This document shows, in pieces, positions 6,325 through 7,824 of a DNA stretch of 7,824 nucleotides (position 1 is its first letter; each line of letters begins with the position of its first letter). This DNA comes from an uncultured Clostridia bacterium (lineage in GTDB: Bacteria > Bacillota > Clostridia > Peptostreptococcales > Anaerovoracaceae). The notes under the pieces were generated by a model that did not search any database, was not told the origin of the DNA, and worked only from the letters and a program-made list of their open reading frames with translations. Position numbers and translations under genes: made by a program. The stretch spans positions 1-7,824 of the forward strand of contig CALFUG010000356.1 in NCBI GenBank assembly GCA_937928455.1, written 5' to 3'.

Positions 6325-7824
6325 CTATCCACATTTAGAGTAACCACATTCCCGGCAAGTGACACAGCCGCCCTCGTGCTCTAAAACACTTCCGCATTCC
6401 GGACAATATTTCACATTTTTATCTTCTTTTACTGTGGCTGCTGCCTTTTTCGCCGTGGATTCAATCATGGCAATTCCGTTACCTCCGGATTTCGATGCCT
6501 TGATGACCTTTTCGATGGTTTTGGCAATGGCATCAGGGCAGGATGTTACACCCAAACCCTTTTGGCGAATGGTGGAGGCGCATCGAATCCCCCGAAGTTG
6601 CTCCACCAGCACATCACTGCTGAGACCGCTTCGAAGGGCGATGCTCACCAACCGGGCGGTGGCTTCAGATTGGGAAGGACAGCCTCCGGCTCTTCCGGTG
6701 TTGGTAAACACCTCGCAGATTCCCTTCTCATCGTAATTCACCGTGATATATAGATTTCCACATCCGATTTTCACTTTTTCCGTAAAGCCCATGGTTACAT
6801 TGGGTCGAGGTCGGGGAATGATCACTTCCTCCTCCCCCTGCTCCCCAGATGTTCCGGCCTTCTCATCCGAAGTCTCCTTTGGGGTGTTCTCTTTTCCATT
6901 GCCCATGGTAAGTACCTGCTCATCCCGGGACCCGTCCCGATAGATGGTAATTCCTTTACACCCCAGAGAAAATGCTAGCTTGTAAACCTCTGCCACATCC
7001 TCTTCCGTGGCATCGTGGGGGAAGTTTACGGTTTTGGATACCGCATTGTCGGTATGATGCTGGAAAGCGGCCTGCATCTTCACATGCCAGATAGGGGAAA
7101 CATCATGGGCGCAGACAAAGGTTTTTTTCACCTCATCGGGAATTCCCGGGACCTTTGATAGCGTGCCCTGCTCCGCAATGGATTCTATCATTTCTTCCGT
7201 ATATAGCCCGGCTGCTTCCAACCGCTCTTTCAAGATTTCATTGGTTTCCACCAGTTTGGTTTGATCCATTACATTTCGCACATATGCATAGGCAAAAACC
7301 GGTTCCACACCGGAGGATACCCCTGCCAAAATGGATAACGTGCCGGTGGGGGCTATGGTGGTTACCGTACCGTTGCGAAGGGGTTTTCCCTTTCGGTAAA
7401 TGCTCTCTGAAAAGGTAGGGAAGGCCCCTCTCTGCTCTGCCAGTTTTTCACTAGCCTGGTGGCCGATTTCGTTGATTGTTTTCATCAACCACTCACCATA
7501 AGCCACTCCCTCTTCACTATTATAGGGAATGCCCATGTATAGCAGCATATCCGCGAAGCCCATCACGCCCAGGCCGATTTTTCGGGTCAGTTTGGTGACC
7601 CGGTCGATTTCCGGCAGGGGATACTTGTTCATATCAATCACATTGTCTAAGAAATGGACCGCCTTATATACCGTGTCTCTCAGTTTTGCTTCGTCTAAAA
7701 CCCACCGGTCTTCTTGCCGTTTTAAATGCTGCACCAAATTGATGGAGCCCAGATTGCAGGATTCATAAGGCAAGAGAGGCTGCTCTCCGCAGGGATTGGT
7801 AGACTCAATTTCTCCCAACGAAGG
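6325..7824 (-). CDS. nrdJ: Class II (adenosylcobalamin-dependent) ribonucleotide reductase, C-terminal part (partial)
   Basis: The last 499 residues of a vitamin B12-dependent ribonucleoside-diphosphate reductase, which makes deoxynucleotides without needing oxygen. The 5' part, including the N-terminal half of the catalytic barrel, is outside the window; the frame runs open to base 7824. Fragment landmarks: NPCGE (10-14), with the thiyl-radical Cys12 and catalytic Asn10 and Glu14; APTGTLS with GVSSGVEP (158-175), the substrate-phosphate region; GCKGITIYRDGSR (288-300), closing the barrel. A charged, low-complexity linker (about 305-337) leads to a domain with the TSCPD motif (427-431). The tail (469-499) is a cysteine-rich zinc ribbon with Cys at 474, 477, 487, 490, 493 and 498. 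The terminal Cys pair probably re-reduces the active site, as in related reductases. Class II is assigned from this Cys-rich/TSCPD architecture; the cobalamin-binding segment itself cannot be fully checked here. Confidence 0.93.
   Translation of the reverse strand, partial: PSLGEIESTNPCGEQPLLPYESCNLGSINLVQHLKRQEDRWVLDEAKLRDTVYKAVHFLDNVIDMNKYPLPEIDRVTKLTRKIGLGVMGFADMLLYMGIPYNSEEGVAYGEWLMKTINEIGHQASEKLAEQRGAFPTFSESIYRKGKPLRNGTVTTIAPTGTLSILAGVSSGVEPVFAYAYVRNVMDQTKLVETNEILKERLEAAGLYTEEMIESIAEQGTLSKVPGIPDEVKKTFVCAHDVSPIWHVKMQAAFQHHTDNAVSKTVNFPHDATEEDVAEVYKLAFSLGCKGITIYRDGSRDEQVLTMGNGKENTPKETSDEKAGTSGEQGEEEVIIPRPRPNVTMGFTEKVKIGCGNLYITVNYDEKGICEVFTNTGRAGGCPSQSEATARLVSIALRSGLSSDVLVEQLRGIRCASTIRQKGLGVTSCPDAIAKTIEKVIKASKSGGNGIAMIESTAKKAAATVKEDKNVKYCPECGSVLEHEGGCVTCRECGYSKCG

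Overview
The window looks like a chromosomal stretch of an anaerobic, moderate-GC Firmicute, most likely of the class Clostridia. This rests on an adenosylcobalamin-type (class II) ribonucleotide reductase beside a class A flavodiiron oxygen/nitric oxide reductase, strong AGGAGG ribosome binding sites, and a long membrane sensor with degenerate GGDEF and intact HD-GYP domains. The lineage is inferred from gene content; no rRNA or species marker is present. All five genes I can support lie on the minus strand, so they are transcribed from high to low coordinates.

Layout in order of transcription. (1) 7824-6325: the C-terminal 499 residues of a class II ribonucleotide reductase (nrdJ), cut by the window edge but keeping the active-site NPCGE segment, the TSCPD domain and a C-terminal zinc ribbon. 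(2) A 112-base gap before the next start codon, holding an extended -10 promoter, a short inverted repeat just after it and a GAAA-capped leader hairpin. (3) 6212-5019: a class A flavodiiron protein with all diiron ligands. (4) A dense gap, 5018-4843, in which the flavodiiron terminator physically overlaps the promoter of the next operon, and a perfect 9-bp-arm palindrome covers the -35 box and spacer. (5) 4842-86: a three-gene operon with overlapping stops and starts: an isoprenylcysteine-carboxyl-methyltransferase-like membrane protein, a GH3-family acyl-adenylating/amide-forming enzyme, and a multi-pass GAF/GGDEF/HD-GYP protein. A rho-independent terminator lies 18 bases after the last gene.

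Functionally the window has two themes. The reductase and the flavodiiron protein are housekeeping and oxidative/nitrosative stress functions of an anaerobe. The three-gene operon is the unusual part: a predicted conjugating enzyme and a predicted membrane methyltransferase are translationally coupled to a membrane protein predicted to hydrolyse cyclic di-GMP. One reading is a make-modify-sense circuit for an acylated small molecule or lipid; this is inference from gene order, and no substrate can be read from sequence.

There are no RNA genes, CRISPR arrays, insertion sequences or phage features that I can see. Bases 1-39 lie beyond the terminator and show nothing I can call.
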